Source: Paludibacter sp.
Lineage (GTDB): Bacteria > Bacteroidota > Bacteroidia > Bacteroidales > Paludibacteraceae
Assembly: GCF_009712605.1 (NCBI RefSeq)
Contig: NZ_WASO01000001.1
Location: 558,001-622,000 of the forward strand
Direction of reading: 5' to 3'
DNA: 64,000 nt
A program made the position numbers and the translations under genes. The notes beneath the pieces were generated by a model that was given only the letters and a program-made list of their open reading frames with translations, had not been told where the DNA came from and made no database searches. Below, in pieces: positions 19,601 through 27,018 of this stretch (the first letter of the stretch is position 1; each line of letters opens with the position of its first letter).

Positions 19601-21201
19601 TCACGAATCGGGTCGATAGGAGGATTGGTTACCTGAGCAAACTGCTGACGGAAATAGTTGAACAAGCGTTGTGGCTGGTCTGACATTACTGCCAAAGGAA
19701 TATCGCTACCCATCGAACCGGTCGGTTCAACACCTGTAACACCCAGTGGTTGAATGATACGTTCGATATCTTCGCGGTTGTACCCGAAGACGCGCAACAT
19801 TGTTTCGTAGTTGTCAACGGTGTTTTTTACAGTTCTACCGGATGACAATTTGCTCAAAATTACACGGTTCTTTTCGAGCCATGTTTTATACGGATGTTCG
19901 TTAGCCAGTTCTTCCTTGATTTCGGCATCGTATTTAACAGTGCCGGTTTCGGTATCCACCATCAGGATTTTACCCGGACGAAGGCGACCTTTTTCTTTGA
20001 TTTGTGAAGCATCGATGGTTAATACACCGGTTTCGGAAGCAACTACCATCACATCATCTTTGGTGATGAGGTAACGGGTAGGACGCAAACCGTTTCTATC
20101 GAGTGTGCCGCAAGCGTAACGACCGTCGGAAACCAGCAAAGTTGCAGGCCCATCCCACGGTTCCATGAAGATACTATGGTATTCGTAGAACGCTTTCAGT
20201 TCGGGAGAAATCGGATTTTTGTCGTTGAAACTTTCGGGAACCATCATCGCGAGTGCATGAGGAATGCTCATTCCGCTCATTACGAAAAATTCCAATGCGT
20301 TGTCAAGCGATGCCGAATCACTCATGCCCGGCTGAATCAGCGGCTCGAGGTTTTCCATCGTGCCGAGTTCTTCCGGATTTAGAACACTCTTACGTGATTC
20401 CATCCAGCTGCGGTTACCACGGATGGTGTTAATTTCACCGTTGTGACCCAACATGCGGAATGGCTGAGCCAACGCCCAGGTTGGGAAGGTGTTGGTGGAA
20501 AAACGTGAGTGAACCAATGCCAGTGCACTGGTGAAATATGGGTTTGTCAGGTCAGGGAAGTAGCTTCTCAACTGAATGGAAGATAACATCCCTTTGTAGA
20601 TAATCTTTTGTGTGGAAAGGCTCACGATATAGCACTGTCCTTTTTCCTGAATATTGGAGTCAAGAATAGCTTTTTCGATTTTCTTTCTAACGATATACAG
20701 TTTTCTTTCCAAAGCAAGCTGATCGTTCCCTCCGGTGATGAACAGCTGCTTTACGTCGGGTTCTGCGGCCAGAGCAACTTCTCCCAATACTTCGCTGTCA
20801 ACAGGGACATTACGAATATGTGTCAATGTAAGCCCTTCTTTTTCAATTTCTTTCTTGATAATTGAAAGGAGAGTTTTCTGGTCGGATTCGTTTTTCGGAA
20901 GAAAAAATAATCCTGTTCCATACTTGCCTTTTTCCGGAACAGGAATTCCCTGCAGAAGAATAAATTCGTGAGGAATCTGCACTAAAATTCCGGCTCCGTC
21001 TCCGGTCTTGTTGTCTGCACCTTCAGCTCCGCGGTGCATCATGTGCTCAAGCACTTGCAATCCGTTTTCAACGATATCATGCGATTTGCCGCCCTTGATA
21101 TTCACCACTAAGCCTACTCCACATCCGTCTTTTTCATTTTCAGGATGGTACAAGCCTTGGGGCTGTGGAAAGTTCGGATAGTTCATTCTTTGTTGTTCCA
21201 T
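16675..21201 (-). CDS. gltB: Glutamate synthase, large (alpha) subunit
   Basis: 1508 residues, full length. The N-terminal Ntn-type glutamine amidotransferase starts at Cys27 (KDGCGVGLV), so a 26-residue propeptide must be removed to expose the catalytic Cys. Then come the central domain (roughly 480-770), the FMN/3Fe-4S synthase domain (roughly 820-1190) with the cluster ligands in CVLMRKCHLNTCPMG near residues 1120-1132, and the C-terminal GXGXG beta-helix (YLGKGLSGGRIVV, NFAAGMSGGIAYVW). It transfers ammonia from glutamine to 2-oxoglutarate. It is the first gene of a minus-strand series (gltB-gltD-acn-icd-gltA) and has an unusually long, structured upstream region. Confidence 0.97.
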   Translation of the reverse strand: MEQQRMNYPNFPQPQGLYHPENEKDGCGVGLVVNIKGGKSHDIVENGLQVLEHMMHRGAEGADNKTGDGAGILVQIPHEFILLQGIPVPEKGKYGTGLFFLPKNESDQKTLLSIIKKEIEKEGLTLTHIRNVPVDSEVLGEVALAAEPDVKQLFITGGNDQLALERKLYIVRKKIEKAILDSNIQEKGQCYIVSLSTQKIIYKGMLSSIQLRSYFPDLTNPYFTSALALVHSRFSTNTFPTWALAQPFRMLGHNGEINTIRGNRSWMESRKSVLNPEELGTMENLEPLIQPGMSDSASLDNALEFFVMSGMSIPHALAMMVPESFNDKNPISPELKAFYEYHSIFMEPWDGPATLLVSDGRYACGTLDRNGLRPTRYLITKDDVMVVASETGVLTIDASQIKEKGRLRPGKILMVDTETGTVKYDAEIKEELANEHPYKTWLEKNRVILSKLSSGRTVKNTVDNYETMLRVFGYNREDIERIIQPLGVTGVEPTGSMGSDIPLAVMSDQPQRLFNYFRQQFAQVTNPPIDPIREELVMSTTNYIGSIGGNILKPSAEHCKVVRLPVPVLTNTELDILCNLKYKGFTTKRLPMLFDAAAGTKGMEEAIDSLCKQAEQAVDEGINYVILSDRGVSTEKAPIPSLLALSAVHHYLNDKCKRAQIALIVETAEAYETMHIALLVGFGASGVNPYMAFAVLNDLVNRKEIQLDFATAEKHFLKAIHKGLLKVMSKMGISTIKSYNGAKIFEAIGLSNDLLEKYFRGMSSKIEGADLSDITNDILKSHKKGFESDVVNDLLDNYGNYAYRVTGEQHAWNPETISKLQLATRLGSYKKFKEYSKFVNEKEHPIFLRDMMEFKRNPIDISLVEPASEITKRFVTGAMSYGSISREAHEAMAMAMNKVGGKSNTGEGGEDPERYKPRPDGTSTRSAIKQVASGRFGVTTHYLVNADEIQIKIAQGAKPGEGGQLPGFKVDEMIAKTRHSIPGISLISPPPHHDIYSIEDLAQLIFDLKNVNPKARISVKLVSETGVGTIAAGVVKAKADMVLISGCEGGTGASPMSSIRHAGLPAELGLAETQQVLVLNNLRGKVRLQSDGQVKTGHDIVTMALLGAEEYGFATSALIVLGCVLMRKCHLNTCPMGVATQDEKMRKHFVGRYEYLVNFFNFLAEEVRECLAELGYTKLDDIIGRSDLLVPKQYPASSKLSKIDLSKILYRPEEAKANATRKAVEQDHKIDEILDLKLIKACKPALESKMAVQLNYKIDNTDRAVGAMLAGKATELNGEEGLPEGTINITFNGSAGQSFGAFLVPGITFRLEGDANDYLGKGLSGGRIVVVPPVGTTFKSNENIIAGNTLLYGATTGEVYISGQVGERFCVRNSGAIAVVEGAGDHCCEYMTGGRTVVLGTVGRNFAAGMSGGIAYVWNKDGNFDYFCNMEMVELSLVEEAVDNKELYDLIEAHARYTGSVVAKEMLADWDNYVDQFIKVMPIEYKKVLHAQRLAALEAKIASVERDY

Positions 21202-21222
21202 TTTGATATTTGGCTTTGCATT

Positions 21223-21274
21223 ATTGTCATGTATCTATGCCAATGCTGTGTTTTTTTAAGATTGACATGACAAT
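21223..21274 (-). promoter_or_regulatory. Inverted repeat next to the gltB start
   Basis: ATTGTCATG (21223-21231) and CATGACAAT (21266-21274) are perfect 9 bp inverted arms separated by 34 bases, 22 bp upstream of the gltB ATG. They could be an operator or an RNA hairpin close to the translation start. Confidence 0.4.
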
Positions 21275-21708
21275 ACGTTACAGATTATTCTTTTTTCGGG
21301 TACAAATGTCCGAATTTTTTACGTGATGTCAAAATTTTTGACGTGAAAACATGTGATTTTATGCAAAAAAAATGACTTTTGTGAATAAATATACAGCAAA
21401 AAGAGCAGCTTATACTCAAATTGTAATCCTGCTCAATGCTGTGAAAACAAAGATTACGAAAGATTTTCCGATAATTAAAAACAAAATATATGCTTTAAAA
21501 ACAAAGATATTCCGTTTTTATGTATCCTTGAATTCTTCGTGATGGCTCTGTTTTTTGTCTGTTTTTCGAATACAGTAAATTGACTTCAAAGATAGCAAAT
21601 CTCTTCCTTTTTTTCTTTGTGCAAGCGAGTCGTAATTCGATTCTGATGAAGGTTAAAAGCGACATGCGGGTGGTTCATGGCGGATTGCAATGAATGCGAC
21701 AGGAAATG

Positions 21709-21738
21709 AAAAAAGGGAGATGTTACCGCTCATCTCCC
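21709..21738 (-). terminator. Intrinsic terminator within the gltB leader
   Basis: On the minus strand GGGAGATG (21738-21731), 8 nt loop, CATCTCCC (21722-21715), then six U. It lies about 510 bp before the gltB ATG and about 255 bp after the predicted start site at about 21963, so readthrough would be needed for full-length transcription from that promoter. Alternatively it ends an independent small RNA. Confidence 0.7.
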
Positions 21739-21773
21739 CCTTGCTTGTAAGAAAACTCTAACTATCAATATCT

Positions 21774-21841
21774 GCCGGGCAAATCAACAACGCTTCGGTA
21801 TAATTCTCATCATCTCTTGTGTCGGATCACGGCCGGGCAAA
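21774..21841 (-). repeat. Direct repeat GCCGGGCAAA in gltB leader
   Basis: The 10-mer GCCGGGCAAA occurs at 21774-21783 and 21832-21841, 58 bp apart. One copy lies inside the first mini-ORF and the other just after the second. It could pair with a common partner or be a protein-binding site. Confidence 0.5.
21784..21813 (-). CDS. Second leader mini-ORF (MMRIIPKRC)
   Basis: A 9-residue frame on the minus strand. Its first ATG overlaps the TGA stop of the preceding mini-ORF as ATGA, the classic arrangement for translational coupling. It ends 46 nt before the terminator stem. Too short to prove as coding; it is listed because of the overlap and its position between promoter and terminator. Confidence 0.3.
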   Translation of the reverse strand: MMRIIPKRC

Positions 21842-21869
21842 CACTACCATTATATTCATTAACGAACAT
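21810..21869 (-). CDS. First leader mini-ORF (19 residues)
   Basis: ATG at 21869, reading MFVNEYNGSVCPAVIRHKR, stop at 21810-21812. It begins about 95 nt after the predicted start of transcription and ends inside the start of the next mini-ORF. It has no obvious run of one amino acid of the classical attenuator kind. It may be a leader peptide controlling the downstream terminator. Confidence 0.3.
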   Translation of the reverse strand: MFVNEYNGSVCPAVIRHKR

Positions 21870-21969
21870 GTTTTTACTGGAATAATCGAATAGCCTGTAA
21901 AAAAACACTATTGATGGACAGGTAAATTGGCTTGTTCAGCGAACGTTTATTCCTTTATAAAACGAGTTA

Positions 21970-22000
21970 TAAAGGTACAACCGTGAAAATCTAAAGTCAA
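21970..22000 (-). promoter_or_regulatory. gltB: Distal gltB promoter
   Basis: On the minus strand TTG (22000-21998), exactly 20 bases, TACCTTTA (21977-21970): one mismatch from the TAnnTTTG consensus with ideal spacing. It would start a transcript near 21963, leaving a leader of about 760 nt before gltB. TATCTTTG boxes closer to the gene (21594-21587 and 21509-21502) lack -33 partners but could be additional start sites. Confidence 0.5.
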
Positions 22001-22077
22001 TTTTATGCAGTTAAAGATGCTCAAAGTATTTTGTCTGGCTTTGTTTGGTTTAAATTGGCGTTTTATTCAAAAGAGGT

Positions 22078-22107
22078 TGTTGATCCCATCATTCTTTGGC
22101 ATCTTTG
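22078..22107 (+). promoter_or_regulatory. Promoter of the ModF-like ABC gene
   Basis: TTG at about 22077-22079, 20 bases, CATCTTTG at 22100-22107. Transcription would start near 22114, so translation must begin at the ATG at 22123 rather than the upstream TTG at 22096. Confidence 0.55.
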
Positions 22108-22122
22108 CACTCTCAAAACAGA

Positions 22123-23592
22123 ATGCGAATGAATCTCTTTTTATCTCTTGAAAACGCTCTGCCCCGAATTCCGGGAACCTCTTTTAGTACCCCTGTCAAC
22201 TGGCAGATTCAAAATGGTGAGATTTGGGCTGTCGCCGGTGAAAATGGGAGCGGAAAGTCTCTGCTTGCCGAGCTTATAACCGGACAATATGGCTTAAACA
22301 AAGGTGATATAACCTATCATTTTTTGGAAACGATGCAGCAGGATAATCCGGATAAAGTGCTTCATGCCTGGGATTTTATAAAATTGGTGAGTTTCAATTC
22401 TACCTATTCCATTGTTGATTTTCGACCGATGTATTATCAGCAACGCTTTAATAGTACAGAGTCTGAAGATTCTCCGTATGTAAGAGATTTGTTGATGGGC
22501 GACGGTTCAAAACATCCGGTAACAGACGAAATTGTTGAGGCTTTAAATATCGCGAAGCTGATTGACCGCAAACTGATTCAACTTTCGAGCGGGGAGCTGA
22601 GAAAATTGCTGATTGCGAAAATAATGGCGACCAATCCCCGTATGCTGATTTTTGATAATCCGTTTATCGGTCTGGATGTCGCCTCACGTAATCAGTTGAA
22701 TGAACTGTTTGTGCGGATGAATATGCAGGGCATTCAGCTGCTGTTTCTTGTGCCGTCAGCAGTCGATTTGCCTGATTGCACGGAGCGGGTACTATTAATG
22801 GATAATTGTCGCGAGACTTCAATGATGAGTGCTTCCGAGTACAGAGCAATGCATCAACAAAAGCAAGAACTCACGTCTGAAATTTGTATCGACTGGGCTA
22901 AATTTCCAACGCCTGAAGATCAGCCGGAGGCTTGTGAGAATGTAGTTAAAATGGAGGATGTGGAAATTTCCTACGGAAAACAGATTATCCGTCAGGGAGT
23001 GAACTGGACCATACGCAAAGGCGAGAAATGGGCGCTGCTGGGACCAAACGGTTCGGGCAAGTCGACGCTACTAAGTTATATTTTTGCCGATAACCCTCAG
23101 GCATATTCAAAAAAACTGACATTGTTCGACCGTCGCAGGGGAACCGGAGAAAGCATCTGGGAAATCAAAGCGCGTATCGGATTTACCTCTTCTGAAATGC
23201 ATCTCTACTACAGAGAAAATGTTCCTTGCTTGTCAGTGGTTGCTTCCGGCTTCTTCGATAGTGTGGGGTTGTTTCGTAAATGCTCCGAATCGCAGTTGGA
23301 AATTGCCCTTCAGATGCTTGCGTTGCTCGAATGTGAACATCTGAAAGAAAGGCCCTTCCTTAAAATATCCTCGGGAGAACAACGGCTGGTGCTTTTTGCC
23401 CGTTCGCTGGTGAAAAATCCCGAATTGCTGATTCTCGATGAGCCGTTTCACGGTCTGGATGCTTCCAAAAAGCAGTTGTGCCGTCGGGTGGTGGAGAGTT
23501 TCTGTGAGCAACCAGACAAGTCACTTATTTATGTAACTCACCGTAGGGAAGAGATTCCGGCTTGCGTGGATAATTATATGGAGTTGGGGTGA
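22123..23592 (+). CDS. Tandem ABC ATPase, ModF/PhrA-like
   Basis: 489 residues with two complete ABC cassettes in one chain. Cassette 1 has the Walker A motif GENGSGKS, signature LSSGELRK and Walker B MLIFDNPF; cassette 2 has GPNGSGKS, signature ISSGEQRL and Walker B LLILDEPF. No membrane segments are present. The layout matches ModF (PhrA) of proteobacteria, an ATPase of uncertain role near molybdate transport genes, but no mod gene is adjacent here. A role as a soluble ABC protein is inferred; the substrate is unknown. Start 22123 is chosen because the promoter -7 box covers the earlier possible start. It is convergent with the MATE gene, 9 bp apart. Confidence 0.8.
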   Translation: MRMNLFLSLENALPRIPGTSFSTPVNWQIQNGEIWAVAGENGSGKSLLAELITGQYGLNKGDITYHFLETMQQDNPDKVLHAWDFIKLVSFNSTYSIVDFRPMYYQQRFNSTESEDSPYVRDLLMGDGSKHPVTDEIVEALNIAKLIDRKLIQLSSGELRKLLIAKIMATNPRMLIFDNPFIGLDVASRNQLNELFVRMNMQGIQLLFLVPSAVDLPDCTERVLLMDNCRETSMMSASEYRAMHQQKQELTSEICIDWAKFPTPEDQPEACENVVKMEDVEISYGKQIIRQGVNWTIRKGEKWALLGPNGSGKSTLLSYIFADNPQAYSKKLTLFDRRRGTGESIWEIKARIGFTSSEMHLYYRENVPCLSVVASGFFDSVGLFRKCSESQLEIALQMLALLECEHLKERPFLKISSGEQRLVLFARSLVKNPELLILDEPFHGLDASKKQLCRRVVESFCEQPDKSLIYVTHRREEIPACVDNYMELG

Positions 23593-23601
23593 TTTTCTGC
23601 G

Positions 23602-24957
23602 TTATCTGTTCCGTTTGATTTTTTGCATTTGCAATTGCAATACTGCGAACGTAATGATGCTGGCAATTAAATCACTGGTTGGACCTGCTGCCCAAATGCC
23701 GTATAATCCGAACAGATGCGGAAGAATAAACAGTGCCGGAATCATCACGAGTACCTGCCGCAGTAGCGAGAGAAAAATGGCTGTTTTTGCCATTCCTACC
23801 GACTGAAAAAAGCTGGAGGTCACAATCTGAAAACCTACAATCGGGAATATCGCCATGTTGATACGAAGGGCATGCGCCGCGATGTCAATCAATTGTGGAT
23901 TGGAGGTGAATGCTCTGGCAATGGAATGCGGAATTAGTTGAGCAATAATGAATCCGATTGTGGTGGTGATTGTCCCTGCAATTACCGTCAGTTTATAGAC
24001 ATGCAGCATCCTGTCGTAAAGCTTTGCTCCGAAATTGTATCCTGCAATTGGTTGCATTGCCATATTGAACCCGAATACTACCATTATAAATAGCATCAGA
24101 ATGCGATTGGTAATACCGAATGCTCCAACAGCCATATCCCCGCCGTACGTCATGAAGCTTTTGTTCATGATGATAACAATGACGCAAGAACATAAGTTGA
24201 GAAGGAAGGGCGACATGCCGATAGAAAATATATCCCCGATTATCTTCTTTTTAAGTGCAAAATAGCCTTTCCTGAAATGAATGTAGTTTTTAGGATTGAT
24301 GTAATGGGTCAATACCCAGCAGCACCCTGTGATTTGCGCGACAACCGTGGCTGTAGCGGCACCCCGAATGCCCCAGTGGAAAATGAAAATGAATATCGGT
24401 GCTAATGCCAGATTGACACCGACGGTGAGCAATGACATGAGCATTGCTTTTTTAGGGTAGCCTGAGGCGCGGATAATATTGTTGAGCCCGATAAACATAT
24501 GATTGAATACGTTACCGGCAAGAATTATCTGCATAAAACTGCGGGCATAGGGAAGAGTCTGGTCGCTGGCGCCGAAAAGCCGCAGGATGGGGTCGAGAAA
24601 TATCAGCATCGTAATTGCAAACGTCAGGCCTACCGTCAGATTCATTACAAATGCATTACCCAGAATGCGGATTGCTCCGTCTCTGTCTTTCCTTCCCAGA
24701 TAAATTGAAACCATCGTTGATGCTCCGGCTCCAACCAACGATCCAAAGGCCGCTCCGAGGTTCATAAACGGAAACGTGATGGCCAACCCGGCGATTGCCA
24801 TCGGACCAACCCCCTGTCCGATGAAAATGCTGTCTATAATGTTGTAAATAGAGGTGACCGACATTGCAACAATTGCCGGAACTGAATACTCTATAAGTAA
24901 CTTCTTTATGCGTTCCGTGCCCAGTTGGTTTGGCGCTCCTTTGTCGTTTTGATGCAT
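23602..24957 (-). CDS. MATE family efflux transporter
   Basis: 451 residues with 12 predicted membrane helices in two homologous halves. The N-terminus has LLIEYSVPAIVAMSVTSIYNIIDSIFIGQGVG, the characteristic MATE first-repeat sequence, and a second SxxxxxNxxMQPIAGYNFGAK region starts the other half. Such carriers export cationic drugs or metabolites in exchange for Na+ or H+. This subgroup (MepA/DinF-like) is widespread in Bacteroidota; the substrate cannot be predicted. A TAACTTTG box at 25041-25048 on the minus strand is a possible promoter element. Confidence 0.92.
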   Translation of the reverse strand: MHQNDKGAPNQLGTERIKKLLIEYSVPAIVAMSVTSIYNIIDSIFIGQGVGPMAIAGLAITFPFMNLGAAFGSLVGAGASTMVSIYLGRKDRDGAIRILGNAFVMNLTVGLTFAITMLIFLDPILRLFGASDQTLPYARSFMQIILAGNVFNHMFIGLNNIIRASGYPKKAMLMSLLTVGVNLALAPIFIFIFHWGIRGAATATVVAQITGCCWVLTHYINPKNYIHFRKGYFALKKKIIGDIFSIGMSPFLLNLCSCVIVIIMNKSFMTYGGDMAVGAFGITNRILMLFIMVVFGFNMAMQPIAGYNFGAKLYDRMLHVYKLTVIAGTITTTIGFIIAQLIPHSIARAFTSNPQLIDIAAHALRINMAIFPIVGFQIVTSSFFQSVGMAKTAIFLSLLRQVLVMIPALFILPHLFGLYGIWAAGPTSDLIASIITFAVLQLQMQKIKRNR

Positions 24958-25209
24958 TATAACTTCGTTTTGATAGCCGGAAAATAGGATTTCCTACCGA
25001 CAGCCTGACATTTCCTGCTTTTTTTGCCTTAAAATTTCTGCAAAGTTAATGACTATTCCCTCTATTTAAAGCAATGGGGAGAAATGTCTGTATGTTGTTT
25101 GGTTTGATTTGAAACGGTTGCAAATGAAACAATATCAGGTGTTTGTGTCTGGTTTTGAGGGAATGAAGATGCTCATAAAATATAGAAATGTGCCATAAAT
25201 AATTTGATA

Positions 25210-25241
25210 TTGCACAAATGATGAAAAAATGTGTAATTTTG
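25210..25241 (+). promoter_or_regulatory. Promoter of the FadL-type porin gene
   Basis: TTG (25210-25212), 21 bases, TAATTTTG (25234-25241). The expected start site is near 25248. A perfect 18 bp palindrome (25249-25266) and a terminator-like hairpin follow directly in the leader. The rest of the 24958-25209 interval is AT-rich with no other recognisable feature. Confidence 0.6.
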
Positions 25242-25271
25242 TCGCCAGAAAAATTAATTAATTTTTAATTT

Positions 25272-25312
25272 AAGATAGAGGCTCAACTTTAATTCGGCCT
25301 CTTATCTTTTTT
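25272..25312 (+). terminator. Terminator-like hairpin in the porin leader
   Basis: AAGATA-GAGGC (25272-25282) pairs with GCCTCTTATCTT (25297-25308), one bulge, followed by a run of six U, ending 12-15 nt before the porin ATG. It lies after the promoter, so it can act only as an attenuator or stability element for the downstream gene. Confidence 0.6.
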
Positions 25313-25324
25313 AATCTGTAAATA

Positions 25325-26893
25325 ATGACAATTAAAAAAACATGTTTTCTCCTGTTGCTGATTTTGGCAACAAGTCCGGTTTTTGCCGGAGGACTACTTA
25401 CCAATACAAATCAGAGCGTACATTTCTTACGCAATCCGGCCAGAGATGCATCTACCGAAATTGATGCCGTTTACACCAACCCTGCAGGTTTGTCGCTCCT
25501 TACTGATGGTTTTCATTTGTCGCTGACTAATCAGAGTGCATTTCAGACACGTGAAATTACCTCAACATTTTCATCTTTTGCAAATAATGGCGGTAGTGCC
25601 ACGAAAGAATTTAAGGGCGAAGCTTCGGCGCCGGTTATCCCAAGTTTTCAGTTGGCCTATAAGAAAGACCGTTTCGTGATCTCAGCCGGTTTTGCAATAT
25701 CCGGTGGCGGTGGCAAAGCAACCTTTAATCATGGCTTAGCTTCTTTTGAAGCTCCGATTTCATTGATTCCAAAAATGTTGGAAAACAAAGGTGTGCCTAC
25801 TACGGCCTATTCTGTAGATGAATTTATGGAAGGCCGCCAGTTTATCTTCGGGTTTCAACTGAATGGGACATATAAAATCAACGATATGTTTTCCGGTGCC
25901 CTCGGTATGCGCCTGAATATTGTGAATAATGCATACAAGGGACATCTGCGTAATATTCAGATCAATCCGGTACATCCGACATTGAATCCGACAGGTGCAA
26001 CAATTTCGGCTAATACTTTCTTCTCCAATGCGGCAACTGCGGCTCAGGGTGCATCCAATTCGTTGGCGCCTATCATTACAGCTGGTTATGGTTCTTACAC
26101 CATGTCGCAGTTGGTCAGTGCGGGTGTCCTGACTTCGGCTCAGGTTACACAGCTGAGTACCGGTTTGGGACAAAATGTAAGTTCGTTGCAGGCATCACAG
26201 GTGCAGAGTGCGTATAATACCGCTGCGGCAACTTACACAGCCAGTGCTAAAGCTACGGCCGATAAAGAACTGGACTGTACGCAAACAGGTTGGGGTGTAA
26301 CTCCGATCATTGGCCTGAATTATCATTATGCAGGCTTGAATATCGGGGCAAAATATGAATTCATTACCAAACTCAATATTCAGAACAACACAACGGTAGA
26401 TGATACCGGCATGTTTGCCGACGGTGTGAATACACCGAGCGATATTCCGGCATATCTGGCTGTGGGTGCTGAATACCAGTTGTGTAAAAAATGGAAAGTG
26501 TCGGGTGGCTATCACCATTTCTTTGATTCGGATGCAAAAATGGCCAACGACAAACAAAAGTTCATCAACGGAGGCGTAAACGAATTTTTGTTTGGCTCTG
26601 AATATCAAATCAACGACATGTTTTTGGTGAGTGCCGGCGGTCAGATTACCCGGACAGGTGTAACAGACAACTATCAGAGCGATATGAGTTTCAGCCTGAG
26701 TTCATATTCAGTTGGTTTTGGCGGTGCAATTAATGTCTCTCCGAAAATGAGATTAAACCTCGCCTACTTCTTTACCAATTACAACAAATGGACAAAAACT
26801 TCGTCAAACTATAACGGAACGACTTTTGCCGGAACCGACGTCTTTTACCGTACCAATAAGGTGTTTGGTATCGGATTGGATTATAAATTCTGA
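25325..26893 (+). CDS. FadL/OMPP1/TodX family outer-membrane transport protein
   Basis: 522 residues with signal peptide (hydrophobic run ending PVFAGG). The mature start is GGLLTNTNQSVHFLRNPARDAS, then EIDAVYTNPAGLSLL: the asparagine-proline (NPAG) hatch sequence diagnostic of FadL-type channels. The remainder alternates beta strands and ends in aromatic DYKF, the C-terminal barrel signal. The family carries hydrophobic molecules such as long-chain fatty acids across the outer membrane. An unusually Ala/Thr/Ser-rich loop lies around residues 220-300. It is monocistronic, with its own promoter and a good terminator downstream. Confidence 0.9.
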   Translation: MTIKKTCFLLLLILATSPVFAGGLLTNTNQSVHFLRNPARDASTEIDAVYTNPAGLSLLTDGFHLSLTNQSAFQTREITSTFSSFANNGGSATKEFKGEASAPVIPSFQLAYKKDRFVISAGFAISGGGGKATFNHGLASFEAPISLIPKMLENKGVPTTAYSVDEFMEGRQFIFGFQLNGTYKINDMFSGALGMRLNIVNNAYKGHLRNIQINPVHPTLNPTGATISANTFFSNAATAAQGASNSLAPIITAGYGSYTMSQLVSAGVLTSAQVTQLSTGLGQNVSSLQASQVQSAYNTAAATYTASAKATADKELDCTQTGWGVTPIIGLNYHYAGLNIGAKYEFITKLNIQNNTTVDDTGMFADGVNTPSDIPAYLAVGAEYQLCKKWKVSGGYHHFFDSDAKMANDKQKFINGGVNEFLFGSEYQINDMFLVSAGGQITRTGVTDNYQSDMSFSLSSYSVGFGGAINVSPKMRLNLAYFFTNYNKWTKTSSNYNGTTFAGTDVFYRTNKVFGIGLDYKF

Positions 26894-26925
26894 TTTTTTT
26901 ATTTTTCGTGATATATAAGTAAGTG

Positions 26926-26961
26926 AAGGCATGGTCTCGGGATGAGGCTATGCCTTTTGTT
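26926..26961 (+). terminator. Intrinsic terminator of the FadL-type gene
   Basis: AAGGCAT (26926-26932) and ATGCCTT (26950-26956) form a perfect arm pair with inner CTC/GAG pairing, followed by TTGTTTTTG. Confidence 0.65.
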
Positions 26962-26985
26962 TTTGGAGCGGGATGCCTATCTTTG
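26956..26985 (+). promoter_or_regulatory. Promoter of the GNAT gene
   Basis: TTTG (26956-26959), 18 bases, TATCTTTG (26978-26985); the -33 element overlaps the end of the preceding terminator. Confidence 0.55.
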
Positions 26986-27018
26986 CAGCCAATTAACTAA
27001 AATAAGATTCAAATCCAC

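Noticed and set aside
21502-21594. TATCTTTG boxes at 21509-21502 and 21594-21587 as proven gltB promoters
   Set aside because: Neither has a TTTG/TTG at 18-22 bp; they are noted only as possible extra start sites.
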